Assembly: GCA_033765345.1 (NCBI GenBank)
Contig: JANRIC010000072.1
Span: forward strand, 1-17,070
DNA from: JANRIC01 sp033765345
Lineage (GTDB): Bacteria > Bacteroidota > Bacteroidia > Cytophagales > Microscillaceae
Reading direction: 5' to 3'
Length of the DNA: 17,070 nucleotides
Made by a program: the position numbers and the translations under genes. Shown here piece by piece: positions 16,697-17,070 of the stretch. Each line of letters starts with the position of its first letter. The stretch's first letter is position 1. The notes below the pieces were generated by a model. The model was not told the origin of the DNA and ran no database searches. It saw nothing but the letters and a program-made list of their open reading frames with translations.

Positions 16697-16730
16697 AATC
16701 CTATAAGGTTTCTAAACCTTATAGGATTTT
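16697..16730 (+). terminator. Rho-independent terminator ending the locus
   Basis: A perfect 15-bp inverted repeat (arms 16697-16711 and 16714-16728, loop CT) begins 11 bp after the stop codon of the tail-fibre-like gene and runs into TTTT. The left arm starts with AA, so it may also work weakly on the other strand. It marks the end of the GDPD/LamG/fibre transcript. Confidence 0.85.
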
Positions 16731-16731
16731 C

Positions 16732-16948
16732 ATGCCTCACCCCCGAAGAAAAAGCCTTTATCCGTTGGGCGATTGAATACCTGGTTTCCGAAAACTCCGT
16801 CCATATCAACCCCGAAGGCAGATTCTTTTTCCGTAAAAAGTTTTTTGAGGAGATGGAAGCGCAGAAAGCCTGCTTAAATGAGCAGGGGAAGGCATATTAT
16901 CTGTCTATACGGTATAAAATAGTTTGTATCCGACTTTTCGCACCCTAG
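16732..16948 (+). pseudogene. Small unidentified gene, apparently frameshifted next to its start
   Basis: From 16736 to the TAG at 16946-16948 there is an open frame of 70 codons with coherent, protein-like composition (TPEEKAFIRWAIEYLV, then HINPEGRFFFRKKFFEEMEA and a Lys/Tyr-rich end). It has no ATG, GTG or TTG start before an internal ATG at 16853. An ATG at 16732 lies immediately after the terminator, one frame off. Shortening the CCCCC run at 16740-16744 by one base would join that ATG to the frame, giving MPHPEEKAFIRW. It is therefore either a gene inactivated by a one-base insertion, a sequencing error in a homopolymer, or a decaying gene remnant. I do not recognise the family. Beyond it, 16949-17070 is AT-rich and I see no feature there. 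Confidence 0.45.
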
Positions 16949-17070
16949 CGAAATATTTATATGAAATATAACTATTCTTATAAAACTTACATGCTATATT
17001 TTATCAAAACCCATATTTTGCGATATTTTATAGAGTTTTAGAAGAAAACTTACAAAAAAACTCAAAAAAA

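Noticed and set aside
16949..17070. Promoter or small hairpin (16953-16969) in the AT-rich right edge
   Set aside because: Short AT inverted repeats are frequent in such sequence, and no -33/-7 pair with correct spacing was found before the window ends.

Overview
The window looks like chromosomal DNA of a Bacteroidota bacterium, probably an environmental Cytophagia or Flavobacteriia-like member. The evidence is a FecI/FecR pair of the Bacteroidota-expanded type, a SusC/SusD pair, a type IX secretion (T9SS) C-terminal sorting domain, a Bacteroidota-style -33/-7 promoter, and the typical absence of strong Shine-Dalgarno sequences. All convincing genes are on the + strand. GC is moderate, roughly 40-45% in lines counted by hand.

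Layout. Bases 1-203 are intergenic and hold an 86-bp perfect direct repeat (period 117 bp). Each copy carries a strong rho-independent terminator, and a 16-bp-arm palindrome lies between them. The locus then runs: ECF sigma factor (305-889), FecR-type anti-sigma factor (1036-2031), SusC-like TonB-dependent transporter with an N-terminal STN signalling domain (2275-5823), SusD-like surface lipoprotein (5835-7238), a membrane-anchored or exported glycerophosphodiester phosphodiesterase (GDPD; 7394-8302), a second larger exported GDPD with an unassigned N-terminal domain (8385-10052), a 1280-residue secreted protein with a LamG-like N-terminal domain and a T9SS sorting domain (10085-13927), and a 907-residue exported tail-fibre-like repeat protein ending in a coiled coil (13962-16685). 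A strong terminator (16697-16730) closes the series. A small reading frame that appears frameshifted next to its start follows (16732-16948), then about 120 bp of AT-rich sequence with nothing I can assign.

How it may work together. The sigma/anti-sigma pair and the STN domain of SusC form the usual trans-envelope signalling circuit, in which substrate in the outer-membrane transporter releases the sigma factor to induce its own locus. SusC/SusD import would be fed by extracytoplasmic enzymes. No glycoside hydrolase, polysaccharide lyase, sulfatase or protease is recognisable. The only enzymes are two GDPDs, so the parsimonious inference is a SusCD locus for a glycerophosphodiester-containing substrate (deacylated phospholipid head groups, glycerophosphate polymers or glycerophospho-decorated glycans). 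The two very large surface proteins would act in adhesion or substrate capture. That functional reading is inference; the individual family assignments are well supported.
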